Shown here piece by piece: positions 46,198 to 55,137 of a stretch of DNA of 64,000 nt (position 1 is its first letter; each line of letters begins with the position of its first letter). The translations under genes were made by a program, and so were the position numbers. The notes below the pieces were generated by a model that was not told the origin of the DNA, did no database searches, and saw only the letters and a program-made list of their open reading frames with translations. Source of the stretch: Protofrankia sp. CiT1 (GTDB taxonomy: Bacteria > Actinomycetota > Actinomycetes > Frankiales > Frankiaceae); the NCBI RefSeq assembly GCF_917627385.1, contig NZ_CAKJTL010000050.1:1-64000 (forward strand), in the 5' to 3' direction.

Positions 46198-48028
46198 TGC
46201 CGGGAACACCTGGCGGGCTCCGCGCGGCGGGCCCGGCCGCGGCCGGTGGGCAGCGGACGAAGCGGGTGATCTGGCCGGTCAGCGGCCAGGACCGCCGACC
46301 GGAGCCGTCCGGGCACCAACCGAGCCCGGCGAGTGTGCTGTCAAGGGCGCGGAGGCTGTCCGGGAAGACCAGGTTGTAGGTGACCAGGTACAGCGCACCG
46401 GCGTCCGGACGCGCGGCGAGGAAGGGAGGTATCGAGGCGGCCCAGCCCAGCGGGGGCAGGACCAGGGTGTTCATCTCGGTGACCGGCGTCGTCGGCGCGG
46501 TGGGCGCCGGATAACCGTCGTAGTACGACACGTAGTACTGCTGAGCCTTGTACCACTGCCGTTCATCCCATCGCCCGGGGATCACGATCTGGACGTCTCC
46601 CGGCCTGGCGGTCCGTTCGCCGGTGGCGACCAGCTCCCGCATGTCTCCCAGCAGCAGGGGGCTGTCCGCGCTGGCTCGGATCTGGCGGATCCGCTGGGCG
46701 CTCACCGCCGTGACGGCCAGGGTGGCGGTCATCGCCGTCGCCAGCAGGACGGCCGCGGCGGGGATCACCACCACCGACCGCCACCACCGCCGCGACCGGC
46801 ATGCCTGGCGGATGCGCGACCAGGCGAGGCTGATCAGGGCGGACGCGCCGATACCTGCGATCACGTACAGCAACGGCAGGATGAACAGGTTGGCCCGGAC
46901 GAATCCGATCGGCCACTGTCCCCGTGCCGCGGCCACCGCGATCAGCAGTAGCGCTCCGCCGAGGGTGACCAGCAGCGCCCGGCCGGCCCGGTCCCGCGCC
47001 GCGGCGTACACCCCGATCGTCCAGCACAGGAGCGCCCCCGCGACTACGCAGACATGCAGCCGGTGGTCGGGATCGGTAAGCAGCGGTGACCCTGTGAACG
47101 GCGAGCCGAACTGCCCGTCCGGACGGGTCATCGCCGCCGTGAACGCGTCGCGTGGTAACTCCCATCCGGCGCTCCGCAGCTGGGCGACTGCGTTGTCCCG
47201 GGTGATGAAGAAATTCCGCCAGTACGGATTCGTGGTCAGATAACTCTGCGGCAGGACGAACAGCGCGAGATGGAGGGATCCGACAACGCCGACCAGGGCT
47301 GATCCGACCACGCGAGCCGGGCGAAGGCGGTGGGCGCGCAGTGCCCGGCCGGCGTCCACCACGTCCACAAGAAGCAGGGGAACAAGGACGAACAGGGACG
47401 TGACGGTCATGACGACGCACCCCGCCATGCCCAGCTGCGCCCGCCACGGCGAACCGCCGGAGTCCGCGGCACGGCGCGCGTGCAGCCACAGGTACACCGC
47501 GGCCACCGCGCAGGTGGCCTCCGGCAGGTAGGACTTCAGCTGCATCCCGTAGACGAGCAGCCCGCCGTTGATCGTCAGAAGGCCGGCGACGATCGTGGCC
47601 GCGGGCCGTGACAACCACCAGCGGCCCAGGGCATAGGTGACCAGCGACAATGCGATCAGTGAGATGATCTGTGGTACCCGCAGGATCTTTTCGGTGTTTC
47701 CGCCGACGGCGACCGCCAGCTTCTCGACCGCGAGCCAGCCGAGTGACAGCGGCGCGTTGGCCGTCCTCAAGGTGTCGAACGAACCGGTACCGACACCGAT
47801 GTGATAGGCGCTGATGTGGTAGGCCCGCCATGCCTCGTCGTACCACAGCGGCCGGGCAAGCGTCGGCCACACCGCCACGACCACCGCCGCGTCCAGCCCG
47901 GCGAGCACGGCGAATGCCACAAGTGCCCCGGGGATCCCGGCCGTCGGCGGCGCACGGAAACCGTGATCGCGTCGCCTTCGGTCCGCCGGGTCGGTGGCAG
48001 GTTGCCGTAAGATCACCGTCACGTCCAC
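46127..48028 (-). CDS. GT39-like polytopic glycosyltransferase
   Basis: A 633-residue integral membrane protein with about ten or more helices. The first extracytoplasmic loop has PLWYDEAWRAYH, where the DE pair is typical of GT-C enzymes that use polyprenyl-phosphate sugars (ArnT/PMT-like). A C-terminal soluble domain contains IVIPGRWDERQWYKAQQYYVSYYDG. The sugar donor and acceptor cannot be read. GTG 48028 overlaps the end of the upstream ATPase gene by 10 bp, suggesting coupling. The last 23 codons overlap the convergent lipoprotein gene. It belongs with the polysaccharide locus. Confidence 0.83.
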   Translation of the reverse strand: MDVTVILRQPATDPADRRRRDHGFRAPPTAGIPGALVAFAVLAGLDAAVVVAVWPTLARPLWYDEAWRAYHISAYHIGVGTGSFDTLRTANAPLSLGWLAVEKLAVAVGGNTEKILRVPQIISLIALSLVTYALGRWWLSRPAATIVAGLLTINGGLLVYGMQLKSYLPEATCAVAAVYLWLHARRAADSGGSPWRAQLGMAGCVVMTVTSLFVLVPLLLVDVVDAGRALRAHRLRPARVVGSALVGVVGSLHLALFVLPQSYLTTNPYWRNFFITRDNAVAQLRSAGWELPRDAFTAAMTRPDGQFGSPFTGSPLLTDPDHRLHVCVVAGALLCWTIGVYAAARDRAGRALLVTLGGALLLIAVAAARGQWPIGFVRANLFILPLLYVIAGIGASALISLAWSRIRQACRSRRWWRSVVVIPAAAVLLATAMTATLAVTAVSAQRIRQIRASADSPLLLGDMRELVATGERTARPGDVQIVIPGRWDERQWYKAQQYYVSYYDGYPAPTAPTTPVTEMNTLVLPPLGWAASIPPFLAARPDAGALYLVTYNLVFPDSLRALDSTLAGLGWCPDGSGRRSWPLTGQITRFVRCPPAAAGPAARSPPGVPGTTGAHYRSLYWHPAGPPAGPIPG

Positions 48029-49383
48029 AGACGGTCGACCGGCAACACGGAAATCTGGTCGTCAGCGTGATAGCTGCGCTCGCCGAGGTAGAGGACGACG
48101 CCCCCGGCGAACCGTGACCCGAGTTTGTCCCGGAGCACCCGCAGGCCACGCAGGTCCTCGCCGGGCACCCGGGACCCGGCCTTGACTTCCACCGCCGCGA
48201 CACGTCCGTCGTCGGCCTCGATGACGAGGTCGACTTCCTGCCCGCTGCTCGTGCGGAAGTGCGCGGGTTCGACATATGTCTGTGACCAGCCCACCTGCTT
48301 GATGACTTCGTTCACGACGAACGTTTCCAGCAGGTGCCCGAACTCGGTGAGGGCCGCCGGGTCGCGGGCGACCAGCCGGCGTTCGGTGAGACCGAGCAGG
48401 TAGGCACCCAGCCCGGAGTCGACGAGGTGCACCTTGGGACTGGCCGTGACCCGGCTGTTGAGGGTTCGACCGAATGCCGGCAGCCGATGGACGAGGAACA
48501 CCGTTTCCAGAAGCTGGATGAAGTCCCCGACAAGATTTTGATCTTGTTTGACCGCCCGAGCGATGTCCGATGCCTTGAGTATCCCGCCGGTACGTGCCGC
48601 GAGCTGCCGCAGAATAAGCGGTAGCAGGCCACGCTGCCTGATTCTGCGGATTTCCAGGACGTCCCGTTCGATAACTGTCCGCACGTAGTCCCGGAACCAG
48701 CGGCTGCGGGCCGGGCCTTCTGGACGCCCCAGCACCAGCGGGAATCCCCCGGCCAGCACGCGCCGGGTCACGTCGTCCCGGGACAGCGCCGGCGAGCGGA
48801 TGGCGACCAGCGATTCCGGATCGTCCATCAGCTGGTCGACGAAGGTCGCGGGCTGCTGCTGGCGGCTGGGCAGGCCGTCGTCGAGCGAATAGCTGTCCGG
48901 CCGCTCCAGCTCTGCCTGCGCCAGCGGCCACAGGGTGGTGACATGGACGCGGCCCGCCAAGGACTGGGACAGCGTCGGCATCGTGAGATAACGGGTTGAC
49001 CCGGTGAGGACGAATCGTCCGGGCCGCAGATCGCGGTTCAGTTCCGCCTTGATTGCGTCCAGCAGCGCGGGGACGTGCTGGAACTCGTCGACGAGAACGG
49101 GGGACGGCGCCGCGGCGAAGAAGGTCGGGTCGGCGGTGACGGCCTGCCGCGTCGCGAGGTCATCAAGGTCGACGACCTCGCTCTGGTGATGTAGGGCGAG
49201 CCGCCGCAGCAGCGTGCTCTTGCCGACTGTGCGGGCACCGTTGATGACCAGGACGGGTTCGGAATCGATCAGCTCGAGCAGCACCGACAGGAGGTTGCGC
49301 CGGAAGGAGGACGAAGCCGGCGACGGGGGTCGTATCTCGCTGCCCCGGCCCGGCCCAGGGTCTTCGGTACTGGAGATCGACAT
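48019..49383 (-). CDS. AAA_14/DUF4143 ATP-binding protein
   Basis: A 454-residue ATPase with the AAA_14 core followed by DUF4143. Walker A is GARTVGKSTLL, Walker B VLVDEFQHVP, and sensor-like FVLTGSTRYL follows. A winged-helix segment precedes the C-terminal nuclease-like domain, where TSSGQEVDLVIEADDGRVAAVEVKAG carries the PD-(D/E)XK-type D, E and K. The family is widespread and poorly understood; proposed roles include defence or mobile-element control, but none is proven. ATG 49383 begins MSISSTEDP. Its promoter region contains 23-bp tandem repeats. It is coupled to the downstream glycosyltransferase by a 10-bp overlap, an odd pairing. Confidence 0.88.
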   Translation of the reverse strand: MSISSTEDPGPGRGSEIRPPSPASSSFRRNLLSVLLELIDSEPVLVINGARTVGKSTLLRRLALHHQSEVVDLDDLATRQAVTADPTFFAAAPSPVLVDEFQHVPALLDAIKAELNRDLRPGRFVLTGSTRYLTMPTLSQSLAGRVHVTTLWPLAQAELERPDSYSLDDGLPSRQQQPATFVDQLMDDPESLVAIRSPALSRDDVTRRVLAGGFPLVLGRPEGPARSRWFRDYVRTVIERDVLEIRRIRQRGLLPLILRQLAARTGGILKASDIARAVKQDQNLVGDFIQLLETVFLVHRLPAFGRTLNSRVTASPKVHLVDSGLGAYLLGLTERRLVARDPAALTEFGHLLETFVVNEVIKQVGWSQTYVEPAHFRTSSGQEVDLVIEADDGRVAAVEVKAGSRVPGEDLRGLRVLRDKLGSRFAGGVVLYLGERSYHADDQISVLPVDRLWT

Positions 49384-49413
49384 CTTCCCATGCTAGACCT
49401 CGGCGGCACTGAA

Positions 49414-49496
49414 GGCTAGGAATCGGCACCCTGCCAGGCTAGGAATCGGCACCCTGCCAGGCTAGGAATCGGCACCCTGCCAGGCTAGGAACCAGC
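49414..49496. repeat. 23-bp tandem direct repeats (3 full copies plus a partial)
   Basis: The unit ggctaggaatcggcaccct followed by gcca is repeated perfectly at 49414-49436, 49437-49459 and 49460-49482, then a degenerate partial copy (ggctaggaaccagc) runs to about 49496. It ends 31 bp from the AAA_14/DUF4143 start and lies between that gene and the stop of the next. There are no spacers, so it is not CRISPR; an iteron-like operator is plausible. Confidence 0.92.
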
Positions 49497-49521
49497 ATGT
49501 GTAGGCGCTGGTTAGCGGGCG

Positions 49522-50625
49522 TCAGGCGATCGAGCGGTAGACGGCGGCGGTACGTTCGGCCGTGCGTCGCCAGGTGAAGGTTCGGGCGTGCGCCCGTCCG
49601 GGCTCTGGGTCCATGTCGTCCTTGAGAACGCCGATCAGGGCGTCGGTGAACGCGTCGGCATCCATCGGTGGAGCCAGCCGCACGGTGTTGCCAGACATCG
49701 GTCCGACGACCTCCCGGACCGCCGGGATGTCAGCCGCGACCACCGGGGTCCCGGCCGCCAGCGCCTCCAACGGCGGCAGGCCGAACCCCTCGTAGAACGA
49801 GGGGAAGCACAGCGCGCTGGCCCCGGCGACCAGCCGGCGAAGCTCGTCGGTCCGGAGATAGCCGGCGTTGACGACCGTCCCGGCCGGCACTCGAGAAAGA
49901 TCAAGATCTGGTCCCCAGCCGGCGGGCCCGACCAGGACCAGCGGTGGGGCGTCACTGATTTCGGCGTGCAGGCCGCGGAGCGCCTCCAGCAGGGTGGGGA
50001 GGTTCTTGCGCGGTTCGCGTGTACCGACGAAAAGCAGGTACGTGGTGGGCAGGCCATGGGCCGCAAGCCAGCGGTCAGCCGGCGGCGACGCGCTGAACCA
50101 GGAGGCGTCCACGCCGAGCGGTGTCACGGTCACCAGCTCCGGATCCAGCCGGTAGGTGTCGATGGCCTCGGTCGCGATCGCCTGGCTGGGGGTGATGACG
50201 GCGGCGGCGCGGCGCAGGCTACGCGGAACCAGCTCGCGATAACGCGCGGAGGCCGTGGAGACCGTGCCGGTCAGCTTCAGATACGCCAGATCGTGGATGG
50301 TCAGCACGCCGCGGGCCCGCCGCGGTGGCGGCAGCACGAAGTTCGTAGCGTGTACCACGTCGGCCGCGCCGGTCATCCACTCCAGTTTCGGCAGTTCCCC
50401 GTGTGCCCACGCCTCGCGCACGATCCGGGCCGGAACCCGGCGCGCGGCCGGGCGTACACCTGGTGGCAGGGCGGAAGCGAAATTCTCCAGCCCGCGCCAG
50501 GTGAACGCTGTCGCTGCCACGTCCAGACCGGGCAGGCCGGGCAGTTCGGCGAGCAGGTGGGCCGTGTAGCGGCCGATCCCGGTGGGGGTGCCGAGTAACG
50601 GCGTGCCGTCCAGGATGACCCGCAT
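49522..50625 (-). CDS. Glycosyltransferase family 4 (GT-B)
   Basis: A 367-residue retaining GT-B glycosyltransferase. The N-terminal acceptor domain starts MRVILDGTPLLGTPTGIGRYT and has VVHATNFVLPP and ITPSQAIATEAIDTY. The C-terminal donor domain has LLFVGTREPRKNLPTLLEAL, and FPSFYEGFGLPPLEALAAGTPVVAAD with the EGFGLPPLE catalytic glutamates. It resembles mannosyl- or rhamnosyltransferases of WbaZ/WbdA type; the sugar is not determined. ATG 50625 shares its A with the upstream gene's TGA (TGATG), so the two are translationally coupled. It is the last gene of the coupled exporter-transferase operon. Confidence 0.92.
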   Translation of the reverse strand: MRVILDGTPLLGTPTGIGRYTAHLLAELPGLPGLDVAATAFTWRGLENFASALPPGVRPAARRVPARIVREAWAHGELPKLEWMTGAADVVHATNFVLPPPRRARGVLTIHDLAYLKLTGTVSTASARYRELVPRSLRRAAAVITPSQAIATEAIDTYRLDPELVTVTPLGVDASWFSASPPADRWLAAHGLPTTYLLFVGTREPRKNLPTLLEALRGLHAEISDAPPLVLVGPAGWGPDLDLSRVPAGTVVNAGYLRTDELRRLVAGASALCFPSFYEGFGLPPLEALAAGTPVVAADIPAVREVVGPMSGNTVRLAPPMDADAFTDALIGVLKDDMDPEPGRAHARTFTWRRTAERTAAVYRSIA

Positions 50626-52382
50626 CAGCCGCGATCCTTTCGGTCTCGGCTTTCCGGGTCGGGGGACAGGCTGGCTGGGCTGGCGCGGCGGGCGTAGAGC
50701 TGGTGCCGAGCGGCGATCTCGCGCCAGCGGTCGGTGAACGCCGCGTCCGAGAACTCCTGGGCGCGGGCCACGGCGCTCGCGGCCAGGCGAGCCCGCATGC
50801 CGTCCTCGGTGGCGAGGCGCCGGGTGAACGAGGCGAGCTGTTCGGGGGAGGTCCAGCGTAGGCCGTCGAGCCCATGCCGGACGATCTCGCGCTGGCCGGC
50901 CCGGTCGATCACCACTGGTACACAGCCTCCCGCCATCGCCTCGACCGTGGTCATCCCGAAATGCTCCGCCGTCCATGGCCTGCGGTCGGGGTCCTCGCCG
51001 TACCCGGTCGCGGACCAGAAGATCGAACAGGTGGACAGCAGGCGCTCGACCTCATGGCGCGGCGCATTCGGATGGATCTCGACCGGCAGGCCACGGGCGC
51101 TTTCACGAATTTTGTCCAGGTAGGGCAGCTGGGATTCCTCGCAGCCGCCGACGACGTGCATCCGCCAGCCCGGCAGCGCACCCGAACGGTACAGCCCGCC
51201 GAACCACTCGACCATTTCCAGCTGGCGTTTGGCGTGCCCGAGACCGGGCGCGAACAGGCGCCCCACCGTCAGTACCGCGCGTTCCCGGATCTCAGCCGGG
51301 ACGAGACGCTCCACCTGGATCGGCGGGTAGAGGATGGCCGCGTCACGATGCCACAGCCGGCGGATCCAGCTCCGGGTGTAGACCGAATTCGCCATCACGA
51401 CGTCGTATGAGTCGAGGTAGCCCAGATCGCGCGGATTGGCCAGCAGCCAGGGGAAACGCGACGCGAGCAGGGCCCGGGCACCGTCGCGTTGGTCGGTCAC
51501 GCGCGGCCGGCTGACCGCCACGCCGAGCTGGCGCAGGTCCCGGGAAGCGGGGATGCCCGGCGCGATGGTGCCCGGCGCGGGGATGCCCGCGGTGGTGGAA
51601 CCCGGCGTGAACGTGTCGCTGACCAGCGTCAGCTCGCTGCCGGCGGATGACGCGGGCAACGGCACCGCGACCGGCTTGAACGACTCGTCGATCTCCACGG
51701 AGGCGAGGAGCTCACCGTGGGCGTCCTGAACGCGCAGCCGTACCATGCCGGTCGCCCCGGGCCGGCCGATGTCAGCGCGCAGCTCCCGTTCGCCGCCGGC
51801 CGAAACCGCGAGGACCCCCGCGCCGTTCGTCCAGATCCACTGTCTGCGCCGCCCTCCTTCCGGAGGGTACCAGCCGGTACCGTATCCAACGGCTGGACGG
51901 ACGCCGCGCAGCAGCGGGCCACATACCCGGATGGCGGCCTTGCGCCATCCGGGCGCATCGTGATCGGCCGGTGTCGGGAAGAAGCACAGGTGTGCCGCAT
52001 GCCGCGAGCGCGGGATCAGCCGGCTCATGTACGAGCCGTTGACGAACAGGTCGTAGTCGGCGCTGAGCTCGGCTATGGCCTCGTCGCCCCGGTCGGGCAG
52101 CAGGCGGTAGCGGCAGCCGGACAGGTCGAGCCCAAGATGCTCGGCGATAGCTGTCAGGTCGACCTCAGCATGGCCGAGGATGTCCACCTGGGCACCCTCG
52201 GCGGCGAGCACCTGAGCGATCATCCCGTTGTGGCGTTCCCCGCCGCCCATCGAGTGCCAGAACCTGTTGTAGACGGCGGCCCGCAGCCCGCTGGCTGGTC
52301 CGGGCCGGCCGCTGTGGCCGGTGGTCGGGCTCCGTTCTTCCTGGGCACGCTGGTTGCGCTGCGTGGGCACTGGTGTGGTCAT
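50625..52382 (-). CDS. Glycosyltransferase family 4 with an inserted beta domain
   Basis: A 585-residue GT-B enzyme. The N-terminal Rossmann part begins LRAAVYNRFWHSMGGGERHNG. The donor domain has VLTVGRLFAPGLGHAKRQLEMVEWF and GEDPDRRPWTAEHFGMTTVEAMAGGCVPVV. Between them, at about residues 170-290, is a beta-rich insert starting YPPEGGRRRQWIWTNGAG. It looks like a small beta-sandwich and contains short PAPGTIAPGIPA-type repeats. Similar inserts in actinobacterial transferases may bind carbohydrate, but that is inference. Start and stop overlap both neighbours (ATGA and TGATG). The N-terminal 30 residues are disordered. Confidence 0.88.
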   Translation of the reverse strand: MTTPVPTQRNQRAQEERSPTTGHSGRPGPASGLRAAVYNRFWHSMGGGERHNGMIAQVLAAEGAQVDILGHAEVDLTAIAEHLGLDLSGCRYRLLPDRGDEAIAELSADYDLFVNGSYMSRLIPRSRHAAHLCFFPTPADHDAPGWRKAAIRVCGPLLRGVRPAVGYGTGWYPPEGGRRRQWIWTNGAGVLAVSAGGERELRADIGRPGATGMVRLRVQDAHGELLASVEIDESFKPVAVPLPASSAGSELTLVSDTFTPGSTTAGIPAPGTIAPGIPASRDLRQLGVAVSRPRVTDQRDGARALLASRFPWLLANPRDLGYLDSYDVVMANSVYTRSWIRRLWHRDAAILYPPIQVERLVPAEIRERAVLTVGRLFAPGLGHAKRQLEMVEWFGGLYRSGALPGWRMHVVGGCEESQLPYLDKIRESARGLPVEIHPNAPRHEVERLLSTCSIFWSATGYGEDPDRRPWTAEHFGMTTVEAMAGGCVPVVIDRAGQREIVRHGLDGLRWTSPEQLASFTRRLATEDGMRARLAASAVARAQEFSDAAFTDRWREIAARHQLYARRASPASLSPDPESRDRKDRG

Positions 52383-53842
52383 CGCGATGCCAGCCAGGTC
52401 TCCAGCTCGCGGTGGCCTACCGCCGCGGTGCGCGTGATCGCGCGCCGCCGGCCCAGCATCACCGGTAGCAGCCGCAGGTAGGACGCCATCACTGTCAGCC
52501 GCAGGATGGTCGGCCGCAGCGCGGGCCGGCTACGGGCGGCCCATGCCTGGCGGACCGCTCGGATGGCCATCGAGGCGGTTGTGAGCGGGTAGCGGCCGAC
52601 CGCGCCCACGGCGATCCGGGCGTTTGCGTTCTTGGTGAGCATCAGCAACCGGTTACGGTCGGTGTGGAAGACGAACAGCGGCGACCACTCCACGCTTGAC
52701 GCGGAGTGCACGTGCCGTACGACCGCGGCCGGGACATAGCGAATGGTGTGCCCGTGGGCGCGGATGCGCCAGGACAGATCGGTGTCCTCGTAGTAGAGGA
52801 AGAAGTCGTCATCGAACCAGCCGAGTTCCCGCCCGAGCTCCGTGCGGATGGCCATGCCGTTACCGCAGGCGGTGAACACCTCCTCGGCCTCGGCGAACTG
52901 TCCGCTGTCGATCTGCTGGTAGCCGCGGTCGGCACCGTAGCCGTCCCGCAGCACGATCCCGCCGACGTTGTTGATCACATCGACGCGGGTCACGTCACTG
53001 GGGACGGCCAGTTCCACGGTGGACGGTTCGGTGTCGGTGGCCAGGGTGGCGCTGCCGCCGTCCCAGCTCAGTGTGACCGGCTTGGGGGCCTCGCTGGACC
53101 AGGTGAAACCGAGGGTGACCGGGCCGCCCTCGGGCACCGGGACACAAAGCTCACCGTCGCCGCGGGTCCAGAAGAACGGCGCGGCCGCGCCGCCTTCCGC
53201 GCCGAAGGTCAGCTTCTCCCACAGGACCTCGCGCAGGACCTCCCGGCCGTTGACCGTCACCGACGAGATCCGGACACCGAGCGCGCGGGAGTCGTGCGGA
53301 CCCGGCGTGAAGGTCGCGGTCGACAGCCGCAGCCGGAGGAAGCGGGGGAGGAACACCACCTTGCCGGTGACCGCGCCGAGCTGTTCACCGCCGGCGGCCG
53401 TGAACGGGGCCAGCAGGTTGGCCAACCAGTCGGGTTCGGGGACGGCGTCGTTGTTGAGCAGGACGGCGTAGGGGGTTGTGATCATCCGGAGCGCGAGGTT
53501 GTTGCCACCGGCGAAGCCGAGGTTCACCTCGGACGGGACGAGCCGGACCGATGGGTAGCGCTCGGCCAGCAGGGTCCTGGAGGAGTCCCGCGAGGCGTTG
53601 TCGACCACCCAGGTCTCGAAGGCGAAGTCGGTCACCTGCTTGGCTGTCCCGTCCAGGCACGCGGGCAGCAGATGCGCGCCGTTCCAGTTGACGATCACAA
53701 CGGTCGCCAGCGGCCCGGCGCCGCCGTCCTGGGTGCCGCCGTTCTGGGTGCCGCTGTCCTGGGCGCTGACGGGCTGGAGGCGACGCGATCGTGCCCGGGG
53801 CGCGTCGCCAGCGCCAGCGGCCGCGGTCCCCGGGGCGCTCAT
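52379..53842 (-). CDS. Glycosyltransferase family 2 with an inserted beta domain
   Basis: A 487-residue GT-A enzyme resembling rhamnosyltransferases. ATVVIVNWNGAHLLPACLDG begins the nucleotide-binding fold, VLLNNDAVPEP is the DxD-like metal site, and FDDDFFLYYEDTDLSWRIRAHG is the acceptor and ED(x)DLxxR motif. A beta-rich insert at about residues 175-310 interrupts the fold between the DxD and ED motifs; I cannot assign it. The C-terminal region has amphipathic helices that may touch the membrane. Both ends overlap neighbouring genes by ATGA. dTDP-rhamnose from RmlA/RmlD is a plausible donor. Confidence 0.9.
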   Translation of the reverse strand: MSAPGTAAAGAGDAPRARSRRLQPVSAQDSGTQNGGTQDGGAGPLATVVIVNWNGAHLLPACLDGTAKQVTDFAFETWVVDNASRDSSRTLLAERYPSVRLVPSEVNLGFAGGNNLALRMITTPYAVLLNNDAVPEPDWLANLLAPFTAAGGEQLGAVTGKVVFLPRFLRLRLSTATFTPGPHDSRALGVRISSVTVNGREVLREVLWEKLTFGAEGGAAAPFFWTRGDGELCVPVPEGGPVTLGFTWSSEAPKPVTLSWDGGSATLATDTEPSTVELAVPSDVTRVDVINNVGGIVLRDGYGADRGYQQIDSGQFAEAEEVFTACGNGMAIRTELGRELGWFDDDFFLYYEDTDLSWRIRAHGHTIRYVPAAVVRHVHSASSVEWSPLFVFHTDRNRLLMLTKNANARIAVGAVGRYPLTTASMAIRAVRQAWAARSRPALRPTILRLTVMASYLRLLPVMLGRRRAITRTAAVGHRELETWLASR

Positions 53843-55122
53843 GGGCGGGCTCCCGTCTCGTAGTCGATTTTGAGCAGGCCACCGGCCTGCGATCCGTTGA
53901 TCCCGAACAGGTCCTCGAACCTCCGTCTGGTGAGCTCGGCCCCGGTCGCGGCGTCGGAGACGTGCACGCTGATCGCGAACGCGCCGAGCAGCTCAGGTAG
54001 CGCTGGCACGGTGAAGTCCACGGTCAGGGTGCCGGCGGCGCAGGGCACACCACCTGGCGGCGTCTCCATCAGCCAGACCGGCAGTTCATGCGGGCCGAGA
54101 GCATAGGTGTGCAGGTAGAGGCGCTCCGGCGCGTGCTCGGTGACGTCGAGGGCGATGCTGACGGTAAGCCTGTCGCCGGGGTTGAACTGGACCTGGGGCG
54201 GCCCGCCCGGGTCGCGGCTGAAGGTCACCGAGACGGGCCGCGCAACGGCGAACTCGTGCGGCACCGGGCCGTCCGAGGACAGGCTGCCGAGCCGCTGCCG
54301 CAGTAGCCGGGTGCCCACGGCCGGTGCGCCGTCAAAGATCATTGATCCGGATTCCAGGACCAGGATGCGGTCGCACATGCTCTCGATCAGATCCAGCGAG
54401 TGGGTGACGAACAAGATTGTGCGGCCCTCGGCCCGGAAAGCGTCGATCTTCGCCAGGCACTTCTTCTGGAACGCCTCGTCCCCGACCGCGAGCACCTCGT
54501 CGACGAGCAGGACGTCCGGGTCCACGTGGACGGCCACCGCGAACCCAAGCCGGACGTACTGGCCGGACGAGTAGTGCTTGACCTCATCATCGATCTTGTG
54601 GGGGAGCTCGGCGAAGTCGACGATCGAGTCGAACATCCGGTCGATCTCGCGGCGGGACAGGCCCAGCAGGGACGCGTTCAGGTAGACGTTGTCCCGGCCG
54701 GTGAGCTCGCCGTTGAAGCCAGCCCCGAGCTCCAGCAGGGAGGCGATCCTTCCAGTGACAGAGACATCGCCCTGGGTTGGGCGCAGGATTCCGGCCAGCA
54801 CCTTCAACAACGTGGACTTGCCGGAGCCGTTCGCCCCGGCCAGCCCCACGGTCTGGCCGCGCCCGATCTCCACGTCGATGTCGCGCAGCGCCCAGAAGTC
54901 GTCCCCATGGGTGCGCCCGCGGCGCACGAACAGCTCTTTCAGGCTGGTCGCCCGCCGGTGGTAGGAGACGAATTTCTTCCCCACGCCGGTCGCCTGGATC
55001 ACGACTGGGGTACTCACCCCCGCGTCGCCGACCGATGGCGTATCCGGCGGTGCGGGGGTCACGGCGATGTTCCCCGACGCCTCGATGACGGCCGGTTCAG
55101 CCGGTGACTGCTGCGCTGACAC
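53839..55122 (-). CDS. Polysaccharide ABC exporter ATP-binding protein (Wzt type)
   Basis: A 427-residue ATPase for glycan export. GLAGANGSGKSTLLKVLAGIL is Walker A, HYSSGQYVRLGFAVAVHV the signature, and DVLLVDEVLAVGDEAFQKK Walker B, closest to TagH/Wzt. Residues from about 280 form an added beta-sandwich (SVTFSRDPGGPPQVQFNPGDRLTVSIALDV) equivalent to the Wzt C-terminal domain, which in O9a-type systems recognises the modified glycan end. Its presence suggests that export depends on a terminal modification, perhaps made by the methyltransferase or HAD protein nearby. It lies 15 bp after the permease gene and overlaps the GT2 gene by ATGA. Confidence 0.93.
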   Translation of the reverse strand: MSAQQSPAEPAVIEASGNIAVTPAPPDTPSVGDAGVSTPVVIQATGVGKKFVSYHRRATSLKELFVRRGRTHGDDFWALRDIDVEIGRGQTVGLAGANGSGKSTLLKVLAGILRPTQGDVSVTGRIASLLELGAGFNGELTGRDNVYLNASLLGLSRREIDRMFDSIVDFAELPHKIDDEVKHYSSGQYVRLGFAVAVHVDPDVLLVDEVLAVGDEAFQKKCLAKIDAFRAEGRTILFVTHSLDLIESMCDRILVLESGSMIFDGAPAVGTRLLRQRLGSLSSDGPVPHEFAVARPVSVTFSRDPGGPPQVQFNPGDRLTVSIALDVTEHAPERLYLHTYALGPHELPVWLMETPPGGVPCAAGTLTVDFTVPALPELLGAFAISVHVSDAATGAELTRRRFEDLFGINGSQAGGLLKIDYETGARP

Positions 55123-55137
55123 GTCTGTCGCCCGTCT

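Noticed and set aside
40906-49383. A full anti-phage defence island spanning the TIR-STAND and DUF4143 genes
   Set aside because: Apart from these two ambiguous genes there are no restriction, toxin, nuclease or integrase genes; the surroundings are polysaccharide genes, so only the two-gene TIR unit is put forward.
49414-49496. Possible CRISPR array
   Set aside because: The 23-bp units are contiguous with no spacers, and no cas genes are present.
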